From: Neostapfia colusana
Taxonomy: Eukaryota; Streptophyta; Magnoliopsida; Poales; Poaceae
Reading direction: 5' to 3'
Assembly (NCBI GenBank): GCA_030760725.1
Contig: JASWHV010000005.1
Location: 31,319,241-31,383,240, forward strand
Length of the DNA stretch: 64,000 nt
Below are positions 8,866 to 22,092 of this stretch, in pieces. The notes under the pieces are model-generated. The model saw only the letters and a program-made list of their open reading frames with translations, ran no database searches and was not told the DNA's origin. Within the stretch, counting starts at the first letter, position 1. The number at the start of each line of letters is the position of its first letter. The translations under genes and the position numbers were made by a program.

Positions 8866-10822
8866 ACACACCCGGTTTTCGTATTGCCAGACGTGAGCAA
8901 GAGCTTTGACATATATTGTGACGCATACCGACAAGGGCTCGGATGTGTGCTCATGCAAGAAGGACAAGTGGTAGCCTATGCCTCACGACAATTGAAGAAG
9001 CACGAGCTTAATTATCCTACACATGACTTGGAGCTAGCAGCAGTAGTGCATGCATTGAAGATTTGGAGACATTATATCCTTGGTCATCGATGCCAGATCT
9101 ATACGGATCATAAAAGGCTCAAGTACATATTTACACAAACGGACTTGAATTTGAGGCAACGTCGATGGATGGAACTCATCAAGGATTACGATGTTGGAAT
9201 CAACTACCACCCTGGAAGGGCCAATGTAGTAGCTGATGCATTGAGCCGGAAGGGAGCATGTCACTTACTCACGGTTCGGGAACTACCACCCGATCTACGC
9301 AAGGAGTTCGAACGGTTACACCTTGGATTCTTGAACAAGATGGAAGTAATGGAACTTCACTCTTAATTGGAGCAAGAGATAAGAGATGGCCAAGCAACGG
9401 ATGAGGAGATCAAGGAAATCAAGGAAAGGATCCGACAAGGAATAGAGAAGGATTTCAAGGAAGATGAGAAGGATACGCTTTGGCTAGGAAAAAGGATTTG
9501 TGTGCCTAATGTAAAGCACATTCGCGACATGATATTAAAGGAGGCACATGATTCACCATATTCCATACATCCCGGAAGTACCAAAATGTACAAGGACTTG
9601 AAGACTTGTTATTGGTGGGATGGTATGAAAAGGGACATAGCCGAATACGTTGCCCTATGCGACACATGCTAACGGGTGAAGGTCGAACATCAAAGACCCG
9701 CTGGATTGTTGGAACCCTTGAAGGTACCCGAGTGGAAGTGGGAGGACATCAGTATGGATTTCATCGTCGAATTGCCACGTACTCAGTTGGGTTATGACTC
9801 CATCTGGGTTATCGTGGACCGATTGACGAAAACAGCCCATTTTCTCCCTGTAAGGGCCAAGTACAACGTTGCACAATTAGCCGAGTTGTACATGGAGCAG
9901 ATCGTGTGCCGTCATGGAGTCCCGAGGAGGATAGTCTAAGATCGAGGTTCTCAGTTTACCTCTAGATTTTGGAGGAAGCTGCAGAAAGTTATGGGTACAC
10001 GACTGGATTTTAGCTCCGCCTATCACCCATAAACCGATGGACAAACTGAAAGGACAAACCAAATTTTGGAGGACATGTTGAGAGCTTGCGCCTTGAAACG
10101 TGGGCGTAGTTGGGATAGGAGTTTACCGTACGCTGAATTCTCCTATAACAACAGCTATCAAGCTAGCTTGAAGATGTCGCCTTTCGAAGCACTGTACGGT
10201 AGACGGTGTAGAACACCGCTGTTTTGGAATGAAACCGGAGAGAACCAGGTGTTTGGACCCGAAGTGCAACAAGAAGCCGAAAGCAAGTCCAAATGATAAG
10301 GGAGAACTTAAAGGCTGCTCAGTCATGACAGAAAGGCTATGCGGACAATAGGCGAAGGAAGTTAACTTTTGAAGCAGGAGACTCGTATACCTTAAGGTAT
10401 CACCTATCCGAGGCCAACAACATTTCAACGTCAAACGCAAGCTAGCACCTCGCTACATCGGACCATTTAAGATTTTAGATAAGCAAGGAGAAGTAGCCTA
10501 TCAACTAGAGCTTCCAACGCACCTCTCCGACGTACAAGACGTGTTTCACGTATCTCAGCTCAAGAAGTGCTCGAGAGTACCAGAGGAGCAAGTACCAATG
10601 GAAGAGCTTGAACTTCAAGAGGATCTGACCTATGTAGAGCACCCCGTCTGAATATTGGACGTGAAGGAGAGGGTCACGAGGAACAAAGTGATCCGATGGT
10701 GTAAGATACAATGGAGCCATCATACCGAAGCTGAAGCCACATGGGAGCGTGAAGAATACATCATGGCAGAATTCCCCCATCTATTCTCTACTAATGAATC
10801 TCGAGGGCGAGATTCAATTTAA
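8866..10822 (+). pseudogene. pol: element E pol remnant: RNase H - integrase - chromodomain-like tail
   Basis: Starts inside RNase H (YCDAYRQGLGCVLMQEG; DLELAAVVHALKIWRHY; YTDHK; VVADALSRK). It continues through the integrase HHCC finger (HPGSTKMY...CDTC), core (MDFIVELPRTQ) and the TDGQTERTNQILEDMLR segment, and ends with a chromodomain-like tail (ILDVKERVTRNKVIRW.K.QW.HH..AEATWE). The frame is broken by in-frame stops at about 9364, 9670, 9937 and 10030 and by frameshifts after about 10280. Another stop falls just before ILDVKERV. Conserved blocks remain readable in order. The open frame 8542-9366 joins LTR sequence to RNase H across the deletion junction and should not be read as a designed fusion. 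Confidence 0.85.
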
Positions 10823-10833
10823 GGGGGTAGATT
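10818..10833 (+). other. polypurine tract of element E left unit
   Basis: TTTAAGGGGGTAGATT immediately before the TGTGACACC start of the LTR at 10834. Confidence 0.8.
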
Positions 10834-11718
10834 TGTGACACCCTCATTTTTGGGTCCCGCATATATTCATATTTTACATGTAGAAAACATTAAAAAGTTA
10901 GCCAAAAAGGGCAAATCCCAGTGTACAGAGAGCACCGAAGACAACTTCCGCGGCTCGCTGGTCACGTGGCGTGTTCGGAGCTCATCTCCACAAATGGGGA
11001 GGGGCCGCCGCTAAACTGGCCACGTGGCAAGCACGGGGCTCATCTCCGTAAAGGGGGAGAGGTCCGACCCTATGGACACATGTTGCCCCCGGAGCTAGCT
11101 TCTGCGGAGAAGCGAGGCCAGTTCCGCAGGACACGTGTCACCTTAGGAGCTAGTCACCACGAAAAAGAGAGGACCAGCCACGCGGGACACGTGTCGCTCT
11201 CGGAGCTCACCTCCGAGAGGTCCGACTTTACCAGATACGTGTCACCTCCGGAGCTTATCCCTGGGAGGTCCGTCACTGTTGGAAACGTGTCAACCTCGGA
11301 GCTCGTCTCTGAGAAGAGAGGAAGTCTGGCGCTGTTAAGACATGTGGTACGCCCGGAGCCACCTCCGAAAAAAGAGGAGGTCCCGACCACCAGGATATGT
11401 GGTGCACGCGGAGCTCACCTCCAAAGGAGAGGGAGGTCTCACCCGCTTGACACGCGGCACAACCGGAGCTCGTCTCTGCGGAAAAGGGGGAGATCAGGCC
11501 CCGATGGACACGTGGAGCTCCCGGAGCTCATCGCCGTGGACGTAACAAGTTCTGAAGCGGTTTTTGCTTCTGTACACGTGGAAATACATGGGAGGAAACC
11601 GACACGAAATCCACAATGTTACCGCACCAAATCAACTAGAGATAAGTTAATATTCAACGAAAAGTTGAATAGGACTCTTATTCGAAGTCCAATCAGATTA
11701 GAACTCTTTCTTCCCGAT

Positions 11719-11727
11719 TATAAATAG
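11719..11727 (+). promoter_or_regulatory. TATA box of E shared LTR
   Basis: TATAAATAG in the same context as 3533-3541 on the other strand, downstream of the repeated U3 region. Confidence 0.7.
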
Positions 11728-13270
11728 AACCCAGAACCTTTGGCCGAAACCACGAACTTCTTTTCCAACTCCTGAGCCGACGATTTAGAGCCCTAGCCAC
11801 AACTCGCCGAATAAACCCTTCACCGGAGTTCAGTCGAGGGAGATCGCCGGAAGAGAGCCCCAACGATCTGTCTTGCTAGGAGAAGGACCCCGAGACCAGG
11901 AAGAACGTAAGGTAGGTCTCCAATACCACCTTACGACATCATCGCGTTTTCTTTGCATCTGTTCTTCGGTTTCCTTTCGAACAGAAGCTTTTTCATGGAC
12001 AAATCACTTGTTAATCGGGTTGATCTAATGTCAAGATCATCACCACGCCCACAATTGATCTCTACAACGTTGTTCATCGTAAAAACCATGCAATCCGATC
12101 TAATAAAAACTGCACCATAGGATTAACATGCATATACATCATCGCATCTAGTTAAAGTTTGTTCATGATAGTGATTGTTGTGAATCTTGTATGTGCATGA
12201 TCCTGTATAGAAGGACAAGCTCAGGGAGCTGTTTACGACGGACTACAACAACAAGATTTTGAGCAACAGGAACCGCCAAAACAAGGCAAGTGTCCCTTGA
12301 CCATATTGATCCTATGTTTTGGGAAACTATTTTGTTTTGCGAAAAGGTGTGTGTGCTGAGTCAAACATGATGGGAAACCCTTTTATAGGAGTTTACTAGT
12401 TTTGGTTAAACCACCCTTGTCGCCAGGAAAGTTTATGAGTCGGGTATAGTTTTTACTTTTATGCTTTGCTGAGTCCATGGGATTGGGAAGCGAGATAGAT
12501 GTGTCTAGCTAACTGCACTCGTCATGGTAATGAGAAAACTGATGTTGTTAATGAACATGGATCGGAGGGAGATCTAGGCAAGCCGGGTTTGTGAATGAGG
12601 TAGCATGAGATGGTGGTTTTACTTGCCGTAGATCTAAGGACCGGTTCATGCGAGCACATGCCAGGATAACAGTGCCACCACAAGGCCATGTATGGGTGTG
12701 GCTTAGCTGACTAATTAGGTAAGTTTCTAGATTGTTATGGACCGTGGAAGGCGCAGGGAATGGGAGTCGAGTGAGGACTGCCCTGGGAACTGCATGGCAC
12801 AAGAGGGGGCCCGTGGGTGGGAGAATTGGAGATTCTATCCTGCCGGTGAAACCTTAGTGAGTCCAAACATCTAAGTAGCCCCTTTGTAAAGGCTATTTTG
12901 TGATCTCTTGACCATACACCGATGGTTGTGTACTGGTATAATGGAGGTTCTGCAGTCGCCGACGGGTGACGAAATCACAAACTTGTGGGTAAAGAGGTGC
13001 AAACTCTGCAGAGTCTAAAACTATCATGGTAGCCAAGCTTACGGTTACGAGCGCCTGGCCAACTTCCATGATTAGTTGGATGGTTATTTTGGGATGGTTA
13101 TGGTTTTGGATGGTTTGGTTTTGGTTTGGTTTTCGGGACTGCTGAGTCTGGGTGATAAGATTGGTGGCATGACCGTTGAATCATGGCAACGAGATTGGTC
13201 TTGGTGTGAGACGGAATTGTTTATGAAATGAAATGGTAGTGAATACGAGACGGTATTCGTGAGATGGTAG

Positions 13271-13275
13271 CGAAT
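13271..13275. repeat. target-site duplication of element A (left copy)
   Basis: CGAAT here and at 46965-46969, flanking A exactly. Joining the flanks gives continuous E LTR sequence. Confidence 0.95.
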
Positions 13276-16200
13276 TGAGACGGCCCGACCAACCGAGACA
13301 GGCCACTCGCCCGGGAATCGCATTGGGTGGTGCCGTGTTGTGCGGCACCCAACAGCACACTTACAAGGAACAATGTATTACATTAAAACAATAGCGGAAG
13401 CTTACAAGTTTTTTTTGTAAATATTTCCCATCAAGTAAGTACAGCGGAAGTCTATAACAAACTCATGTCGAATAACTAAGAGCACTCGAGATGAAGTCCA
13501 GCCCGCGGACTCCTCTCGCTAGCAACATGAAGTCAAGCAGCAGCGGCTGGGTTCTCCATGTGTTACCTAACTCGGAAATCTCTGAGTTTCACCGGACAAC
13601 CTTCTTCTTAGCATCGATGTTAACCTGCAAAACCACTCTAGCAAGCGTGAGCACATAGGCTCAGCAAGACTGATCCGTCTCTCCTAAACAAGAAACTCTA
13701 CATGCACGACGGTTGCAATTGGGTCGGCTAGATTTGCATAAAGGGCTCGCCTAAAGTTGATCCTTAACTTTCAGATTTTTAATCCTCATTGTGTGGACCT
13801 TGAGCCGAAAAGCATTGCAACTCCACAATCAAACAAGAAACGCTTTGTTGCGATGCTCCTTGCACAAAGTGAAAGTAAAGTTTATTGAGCCTATCTCTAA
13901 ATCAATCATGGTTGAAATACAAATTACATCAAAGTCTTATAAAGTTCAAAAGATAACCAATTTCAGTTCTTACTACGTCAAGACGCAGTGGGCAAGTATG
14001 CTCATATGACCGTGAGCGACGGTGATTCGAATCAGTACACGCCCGGACTACACGACACGTACACCCGTACTCCGAGTTGCCGGCAGCAACCTCGACTGAC
14101 GTTGTACGCGGCCACCTTTCCCAAGATCTTCCACATTGGACACAGTCCAACTGCCCCGAGTACGCAAGCTCCCTCAAGGTACATACCTGCAGTGGTATGT
14201 TCTTAAGCGAGTTACCTCCTGCTACCCTGACGCCGAAAGCCTAAGGCAGTTGGAAAAGTTCCACTATGGATCTCCCAAGGTACATTGGTTTCCTGGGTCC
14301 CATATAGCCAGTATGCGCCCGGTACACAACTCAAACTTGTCCAACAGGGCCAAGCACGGACGGGCCTTAACCGACACAGGCAGGGCTATGCACGCACGGC
14401 CTGCAAATTGCTGCATCTAAACCTCCCTGCCCGGTCTCCATTTCTTATGTGTGAACTTTCCTCATCTTTTCTAATTCGGACCCGTTCCGAGTAAACCAGC
14501 CCTAAACTCGCGAGTAGCTTCCAACTACTCGACTTCTACCGGACCTTTCCTACTAACATTTAGCGTAGCCAAATCCACTCAAGGAGGTGCTATTCTACCC
14601 TTTCTCTCTTAGGTATTTCTGGTCATGCAAGTGGGTTCTCAATATCATCTAGACTTACTGCAATCAATGATGCAAAGCTATGATCTCTACAAATGAAAAT
14701 GCTTTATAAAACTGTTTAAATGCAAACCGGGGCTTGCCTGTTTTGCAGGTGGCTAAGGTTACAATCAGTTAGTGATGATCACTTGTAGCTTGATCACTTG
14801 CCTTCCCTTCCTTCTTGATCTTCACTTTAAGTCCTTCTCCCTCCTTCACGTATATGCTACACGATATGATCATGCATATGTATTTAATGGAAAAGCTTTT
14901 GCTAATAAGATCTAATGACAGTTTTAAAACTGGAACTCTGTTCAAGAATTTAAAATGACACTGGTGCTAGTGGTTTGGGTTGGGTTTAAACACTATGATC
15001 AAATGTTGAGTGCTTTTCCCACTTAAGTGTTGATCACCTTAAGAGATCACACATGACAGTGGTGATCCAGAGCTCTAATAGAGCTGAGAATTTTCATGTG
15101 AGTTACTAGTCACAAGAAAGTTCTCTGGACCAAAATTTAGCACTTTTCAGTGAGTGGTTTATTCAGAACAATTCTCTAAGTGTTTAATCAAAGATGAATT
15201 AATTCTGAGTTAACACCCCTGTTCATGCCAAACTCAGTGTGCCAAATTTTTAATTATAATTCTTAGAGTCTACAAGAATTTTCCTAGGATTTTTGGAGCT
15301 AATAATTGCCCAGAGCTGGATTTACAAGTTTTGGAAATTCTCTGAAAATGTTTCTGTTTTCATTTGAATACAGGAACTTACAATCTGAATTACCCTGATC
15401 AATTCAACTCCAAATGAGCGGAAACTTTTACAGGAGTCTAATAACACGCTAAAGAATGTTCTGGCAAAATTTGAAGATTTTTGGACAAACCAAACTCCCT
15501 CTAAAATTCTTTTTCTGAAAAACTTCAAAGCATTTTCCAGAATTAAATAAATACTTTCATACAAATTGGGTGCATATTTGGATATAGTTTGTCAATCTGA
15601 ATCTAACCCAATTTGAATCACTAATGTTGGAGGTTCCTAGCAAAAGTTATGCTCTTCTAAAGTTTGGGAAAAAATCTGGGATTTGAATAAATTCGGGAAA
15701 AGTTTAAACTGACGGTGGGACCACGGGTACACGTGTCTGCTGCTGGGAGCGTGCCACACGGGGTCACAGGGTTATTTCCCATGCTGTTACAATCGATCCC
15801 GCACCACAGAGTATCCAGCCCCCTCTCCCGAGTCGCTGACAGGCGGGACCGGCGAGGTCGTCTTCAACCTCCCGCTCCCGCGCGACCCCGCCGTCGGGCT
15901 CGCCGGAGTAGCTCCGGGATCGGTCCTCCGGCCACCCCTGATGCTGAAACTTGCCGCCAGCCCCTAATTCAATGCGAGGAACACGCTGGTGGGGTTTTCT
16001 CGAGCTGTCAGGGCCCCCAAACTAGCCCGCGACGGCGCATCGGCTCGAATGAGGTCCGGCAACGTCGACCTGACGCTCTAGCCCGTCAAAAGCTTCCTGG
16101 AAAGGATCTACAGCACCAGTGGAGGTTGGCAAAGCTAGGCATGGCCGCACATGGGCTCGGAAACGGCTCTAACCTAGGGTTCACCGTGCACCCGCACCTT

Positions 16201-17540
16201 CCCGCCATAGCCGCCATCGTAAAAAGTAAAATTGCACCGTGCACAGCGTGTTTCATGCGAGGTTTCAAAAGAAAACTGGTGCGCCCTAAAGTGTAGCCCA
16301 CGTGTGTGAAGTTTTGTGGTGTCTAAACAACAATCCATCGGGAATTTTGCAGAATCATACCGGAAGGTCAGTTTTCCCCGGCCGGAGAGGATCGTCGAAA
16401 TTTACCGTCGAGAGGCAGAGGCAGGATCTGTGCTTCGGGTGGAAGCTGCATGGAGATGTCGCACGTCCCATGGTGGCCTTGCTCGGTCTTGAAAACCGCT
16501 CTGTGGTGCTGCCCACGAGAGCGCCGCGTTGCTGTTGTGTGACGGCCACCACGGAAGCTAGGTTAACTCGGTGTGGAGAGCACGAAGGCCCTTGGTGATG
16601 GCTCGAGGAGGTCGAGGAGGGTTCTGTTGTGTGGTTTTGCTGCTCAGCTGATGTCCCCATGCGGGCTAGGTGATGGCCGATCGACCGAGAGCTCGGCGGC
16701 AGCGCTCGGTCAGTTTTTCTTGCGCGAGGAGGGAGAACAGGCCGAGGCTTCGGTGATGAGGGAGGAAGGGAGCACGGCAGTGTTTAAAGGCACCCAGGCC
16801 ACTCTCCAGCGCGACGGATTTTCACCAGGAGGTGGCTGCCGGCTGAGCTCGGTGTCGAGCGGAGGGAGGTCGACTCGGCCGTTGCTTCGCGTGGGAGGAA
16901 ATCAAATGGAGACTGTGGACTGAAGATCTTTTGCAATATTCAGTCCCCTCAATGACATGTGGGTCCCATTGTTCAGTTCCTTCTTATCTCCATCAAAATA
17001 TCTCTCAAGTTTGAATATTGAGTGAATTCAATTGTGAGAATTCAAATCTGATATGCATTTGGATAATTGGGCAAGTTTCATCCAAATTAAAACATGCATT
17101 TGAATTCTTTGCTATTTAAAGTCCATTTTCGAAAAATGGGTTGCAAATCATTTACATAAATCATGAAACTTTGCACACCCCCGAATTTGGACCCAAGGAA
17201 TTCAAATATGAAACCTGATTTTTATTTTGGCTGCTGCAAATGAGATTTTCAGCACAAGAGTTTTGAATTTCATTGTGTTATTCTCAATTAAATTTTTGTT
17301 TGAGCAAATTGTTCCCAACCTGATTTTTTTTTTCTCACACACATGGGAACTTCCCATCTTTGTTTTAGACCCCTCTAGGGTTCCAAGTTCTCAAATCAAC
17401 ATTTGACTTGTGTGAAGGAAGCCCTCATGTGTGTTATCACATGTGGGGAAAAGTTTTAACAAGTCCCAAATTTCACTCATATGAAACAAAACTTTTGCAA
17501 ACAAGAGTTTCTTTGTATTCACATTTTTGGGACCTTTACA
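13276..17540 (-). repeat. element A 3' LTR, complete (about 4.27 kb)
   Basis: Starts (minus strand) TGTAAAGGTCCC after the polypurine tract and ends CCGTCTCA. It pairs segment by segment with the split 5' LTR (23634-24420, 38891-40321, 43997-45888, 46813-46964). A GC-rich central block (about 15710-16910) has overlapping ORFs on both strands that recur in the other LTR copy; these are LTR shadows. Confidence 0.92.
13329..13349. other. LTR-end hairpin GGTGCCG...CGGCACC
   Basis: A 7-bp stem with a 7-nt loop near the LTR terminus. Equivalent copies are at 23687-23707 (A), 24467-24487 and 34848-34868 (B). C has a variant with a compensatory change (43928-43948). Confidence 0.6.
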
Positions 17541-17560
17541 TTCCTCCCCCCCTTAAAAGG
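17541..17560 (-). other. polypurine tract of element A
   Basis: Minus strand CCTTTTAAGGGGGG-type purine run, then GAGGAA, directly before the LTR start TGTAAAGG. Confidence 0.8.
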
Positions 17561-17612
17561 AATCTTGTCCCGAGATTCAAAAGAAGAACGAGACGGGAGG
17601 TAATTACAAAGT

Positions 17613-20600
17613 TTATGACAAAAACTCCGGATAGTTCTTGTGGATGTAATCTTCGGTCTCCCACGTCGCCTCTTCCGGGGTATGATTACTCCACAGGACT
17701 TTGTAAAATTTCAAAGTCCGGTTCCTGGTGGTCTGGGTCTTTTCGTCGATAATCTGTATAGGTTGCTCGACGTAGGTGAGATCCGGCTTCAACTCGTCGA
17801 TGTCTTCGGTGCGGATGGCATCGGTAAACTTGAGACACTTCCTCAGCTGGGACACATGAAATATGTCGTGAATACCGGCAAGGCTTGCCGGTAGTTCCAG
17901 CCGGTAGGCTACAGTTCCGCACTTCTCCGTGATAGTAAACGGGCCGATGAATCGGGGAGCAAGTTTCCCCTTGACACCGAATCGATGAATCCCTTTCATC
18001 GGAGACACACGAAGATACACGTGCTCTCCGACTTCGAAATGCAGCGGTCGACGTCTCTGGTCCGCGTATCTCTTTTGATGAGATTGGGCAGCTTTGAGGT
18101 TCTCTTGTAGTGTCAGAACTCTCTCTTTGGCTTCATTGACAAGATCAACCCCGAGCGTTACTCGTTCACCGGATTCGCACCAATTCAATGGTGTACGGCA
18201 CTTCCAGCCGTATAGAGCTTCATATGGTGCCATTTTAATGCTCGTCTGATATCCGTTGTTGTACGAGAACTCTGCCAGCGGTAAGTGATCATCCCAGCTC
18301 TTACCGTGGTGGATGGCACATGCTCTTAGCATATCTTCCAGTATTTGATTCACCCTCTCGGTTTGCCCATCGGTTTGAGGGTGATACGCAGAGCTTCTAA
18401 TTAGTTTGGTCCCCAAGGATGCGTGTAGCTGCTCCCAGAAACGGGCTACGAACAGCGATCCTCTATCTGACACAATGGTATGGGTAACTCCATGTAAGCA
18501 CAAGATCCGTGCTATGTACAGCTCCGCATACTGCTTTGCATTATACCTAGTATGCACCGGGATGAAGTGTGCTGATTTGGTTAACCGGTCCACGATTACC
18601 CAAATCGAATCATGGTTGTGGGAGGTCATCGGCAACCCAACGATGAAGTCCATACTCAAATCTTCCCACTTCCATGTCGGTACTTGCAATGGCTGCAACA
18701 GGCCTGACTTCTTCATATGGTCGGTCTTGACTCGTCGACACGTATCACACTCTGAAACATATTTTGCAACTTCACGTTTCATACGTGTCCACCAAAACTT
18801 CTTCCGGAGATCCTGGTACATTTTATTACTGCCCGGATGAATGGAAAACTTGGACAAATGAGCTTCATCCAAAATTTTCTTCCGTAGTCCCATATCCCGG
18901 GTACTACAATCCGGTCGTTGAACCACAAAGTACCTTCATCGTCCTTCCGGAAGCACTTCATTTCTCTGTTGTCTATCCTTCGCCGTATGTGAAACATACC
19001 CTTGTCTTTTCGTTGAGCTTCAATGATCTCCTCTCGGATGGTAGGAATGAGAGCGAGATTATAGAGAGCTCCATATGGGATGACACGGAGGCTTGGTTCT
19101 TCATCATCCATTTCAGCAATAGTTAGGTGATGGATATGCGCCTTACGACTGAGCGCATCGGCGACCACATTCGCCTTTCCTGGATGATAATGAATCTCAA
19201 GTTCATAATCTTTAATGAGCTCTAGCCATCTTCATTGCCTCATGTTCAATTCTTTCTGAGTGAAGATGTACTTCAAGCTCTTGTGGTCGGTGTAGAGGTG
19301 TACAAGATTTCTGAGCAAGTAATGCCTCCACATCTTCAAGGTGAGGACCATGGCAGCTAACTCAAGATCATGAGCTGGATAATGCTGCTCGTCATTTCTG
19401 AGTTGATGAGATCCATAAGCGACCACTCGTCTTTCTTGCATCAGCACGCAGCCAAGACCAATGCCAGATGCATCGCAATAAACGTCGAATGGCTTTGTCG
19501 TATCCAGCTGAGCAAGAACTGGGGCTGTTGTGAGATGATTCACTAAAGTCTTGAAAGCTTGTTCACACGCAGCACCCCATACAAATCTGGTATTCTTCTT
19601 TAATAATTCCGTCATCGGTTTAGCAATCTTGGAGAAACCCGGAATGAACCTCCGGTAATAACCCGCTAAACCGAGGAAGCTTTGGATCTCATGCACTGAC
19701 TTTGGTGACTCCCATTTCTGTACTTGGATAATCTTACTCGGATCTACAGCGATGCCCTCCGCTGAAATGATGTGTCCGAGAAAAGGTACTTGATTAATCC
19801 AGAATTCGCACTTGCTGAATTTTGCATAGAGCTGATGATCTCACAATCTTTGTAGCACAATATGCAGATGTTCAGCATGTTCTTCCTCTGAGTTGGAGTA
19901 CACCAAGATATCGTCGATGAAGACTGAATCCGGCATGAACACTGAATTCATCAGGTACATAAAGTGTGCCGGGGCGTTGGTCAAACCAAAAGACATAACG
20001 AGATACTCATACAGCCCGTATCTCGTTGAGAATGCCGTCTTCGGAATATCTTCTGCCCGGATTTTAATCTGGTGATATCCGGATCGAAGATCCATCTTCT
20101 AAAATACCTTCGCACCCACTAATTGATCGAAGAGCATATCAATGCGAGGTAGTGGATACTTGTTCTTGATGGTAACGGCGTTCAAAGGATGATAATCAAC
20201 ACAAAGCCGTAGTGTTTCGTCCTTCTTTTTGACAAACAACGCTGAACAACCCCAAGGTGACGAACTCGGTCGTATAAAGCCCTTGCTCATTAGGTCATTC
20301 AGCTGTGTCTTCAATTCTGCCAGCTCATTGGGTGCCATCTTGTACGGCCTTCGTGATATCGGTGTGGTTCCCGGTATCAGTTCAATCTTGAACTCAACGT
20401 CTCGTTTGGGCGGCATGCCCGGTAAATCATCGGGAAATACATCCGGATACTCACGTACCACCAGAATGTCCTCTATCTTGACAGCTTCCGTATGGTTCAC
20501 TGTTGCAATCTGCTGCCGTCTGGCGCCCAGAATTTTAATATATGAAGACCGTGCTGTGGAGAGTTGAGCTCAACGGTCCTGGAGCTGATGTTAAGAACCG

Positions 20601-20988
20601 CCTGGTGGTAATTCAGCCACGACATCCCCAAAATGATATCAATCTTCAGACCTTCATGAATAATGAGGGTCGTAGGGTATATTTTACCCCCCAAACAAAG
20701 AGGTGCTCTGGAGATAACCTCGCTTGCGGTACTGCTGCCCCCGGGCGAAGATATGAGGTATTGCCTCTTTGTATAAACTGTTTGGAGCTGATGTTGAGCC
20801 ACGAAAGATTGGTTAATGAAATTGTGTGTGGCACCAGAATCAAAGATAACTAAAACCGGTAGCTGATTTAGAGAAAACATCCCTGCTAAAGCGGCTTCTC
20901 ATTCCGGAACATCATCAATCACAGTATAGTGAATGTTGCCCCTTATCTGCCCTCCTATCTGCAGATTGAGGTACGGATCGTATTGTTG
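17613..20988 (-). pseudogene. pol: element A Pol: PR-RT-RNase H-IN-chromodomain, decayed
   Basis: All domains are recognisable in order. Protease has FDSGATHNF (about 20840). RT has the KKKDETLRLCVDY region and FIDDILVYS; several codons just before FIDD are lost relative to element B. RNase H has YCDASGIGLGCVLMQE and ADALSRK. Integrase has the HHCC finger and core (MDFIVGLP, SDRG, TDGQTERVNQ). The tail carries a chromodomain-like motif (FYKVLWSNHTPEEATWE). Breaks: a stop at about 20893, a frameshift at about 20498, stops at about 20097, 19840 and 19232, and a frameshift at about 18893. The last 437 codons (18926 to 17613: integrase finger, core and tail) are uninterrupted. Confidence 0.9.
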
Positions 20989-22092
20989 TTAATATGATGA
21001 CCCATAGCCTCGAGTTCCCTCCGGACATTGCCTAGCATAATGGACCATGCGCCCACAAGTAAAACACGGATGTCTCTCCGGTTCTTCTTTGACTTGCGGT
21101 GGACTGCTAGGTACATATGGCTGCAGCGATGGAGCACATACCACCGTCTGATGCTGCGGCTGTGGAGGTGGTGCAAGTTGTAGAACTTGACCAGCAATCA
21201 ATCTCTGTGGAGTTGATCGTACAGGTGGCCTCCATTTTTCACCGGGTGGCGTTTGATACACCAAACGGTACTTCTGTGGCACATAACTTGTGCTAGCCTG
21301 CTCGATTTCACTCATCTTTCTCTTCTCCGCTTGCCACTCAAGTGTCGGCTTCTCCTGAATGAAAGCCGCATCGACCATGTCGGTGTAACTGCCGTTATTG
21401 TGTACGGCCAGCTTTTCCTGTAATATGGCACTCAGGCCATGGAAGAATAGGTCACACCGTGCCTCTTCTTTCGCCACATATTCGGGAGCATATTGGGCCA
21501 AAAGGTTAAACCTTCTGACATACTCGAGGACACTCATGTCCCCTTGCTTCAAGCCCAAAAATTCCTCCCGCTTTGCCTTGACAATACCTAGTGGTATGCA
21601 ACGAGTATGAAAGGCTTCACAAAACTCCCTCCATGTCACTTGATGGTCCTCCGGAATGGTGGCAAGATGATCCACCCACCAGTTTCCGGCGGCTCCATGG
21701 AGTTGCTGAGCGGCAAACCTTGTTTTCTGGTATTCATCACACTCGAATACTCCGAATTTTGACTCCATGACACGAAACCATTGATCTGCTTCCACAGGTT
21801 CGGTGGCTTCAGTAAAGATAGGCGGTTGAGTCGCCAAGAAATCCAGATAAGCGTCCCGAGATGGAACGACTTGTTGCGTGTTCTGGAGTACGCCTTGCTG
21901 TACCAATGCTTGGAGTAAGTGTGTGTGTTCTTGCGTTGCTTCTTGGAGTAGCCTAGTGTTCTCTTGGTTAGACTCGACGACTCGAGTCATAAGATCCATC
22001 CATCCCGTGGATGGTGGTTCCGACGGTGGAATGGAAGCATCACCACCTCGACGAGAACTTCCGGCCCTACTCCTAGAGCGAGTACGAACCAT
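20989..22092 (-). CDS. gag: element A Gag
   Basis: Open frame starting MVRTRSRSR at 22092. An in-frame Met 22 codons upstream exists, but element B's gag also begins MVRTRS, so the inner start is preferred. The gag core (FAAQQLHGAAGNWW; YVRRFNLLAQYAPEYV) is followed by a linker rich in Pro and Gln and a CCHC knuckle (CFTCGRMVHYARQC). It ends at TAA 20989-20991. The pol frame continues in the same phase after it, so gag and pol may once have been a single frame separated by this stop and another at about 20893. Confidence 0.8.
   Translation of the reverse strand: MVRTRSRSRAGSSRRGGDASIPPSEPPSTGWMDLMTRVVESNQENTRLLQEATQEHTHLLQALVQQGVLQNTQQVVPSRDAYLDFLATQPPIFTEATEPVEADQWFRVMESKFGVFECDEYQKTRFAAQQLHGAAGNWWVDHLATIPEDHQVTWREFCEAFHTRCIPLGIVKAKREEFLGLKQGDMSVLEYVRRFNLLAQYAPEYVAKEEARCDLFFHGLSAILQEKLAVHNNGSYTDMVDAAFIQEKPTLEWQAEKRKMSEIEQASTSYVPQKYRLVYQTPPGEKWRPPVRSTPQRLIAGQVLQLAPPPQPQHQTVVCAPSLQPYVPSSPPQVKEEPERHPCFTCGRMVHYARQCPEGTRGYGSSY

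Larger units (their letters stand above)
10834..13275 (+). repeat. element E shared LTR, left part
   Basis: Starts TGTGACACCC. It contains a U3 array of degenerate G-box units (about 10955-11580), the TATA box at 11719-11727, and a downstream region matching H's LTR in reverse orientation. It is interrupted after CGAAT (13271-13275) by element A and resumes at 46970. Together the two parts give about 3.06 kb, close to H's LTR. Confidence 0.9.

Noticed and set aside
8542..9366. 274-aa ORF that looks like an N-terminal extension on RNase H
   Set aside because: The first about 110 codons are LTR U3 read through the deletion junction at about 8866. Accidental fusion.
15715..16923. ORFs of 98-193 aa in A's LTR
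   Set aside because: The counterpart LTR (44220-45424) has the same region with different frame breaks and no recognisable motif. LTR shadows.
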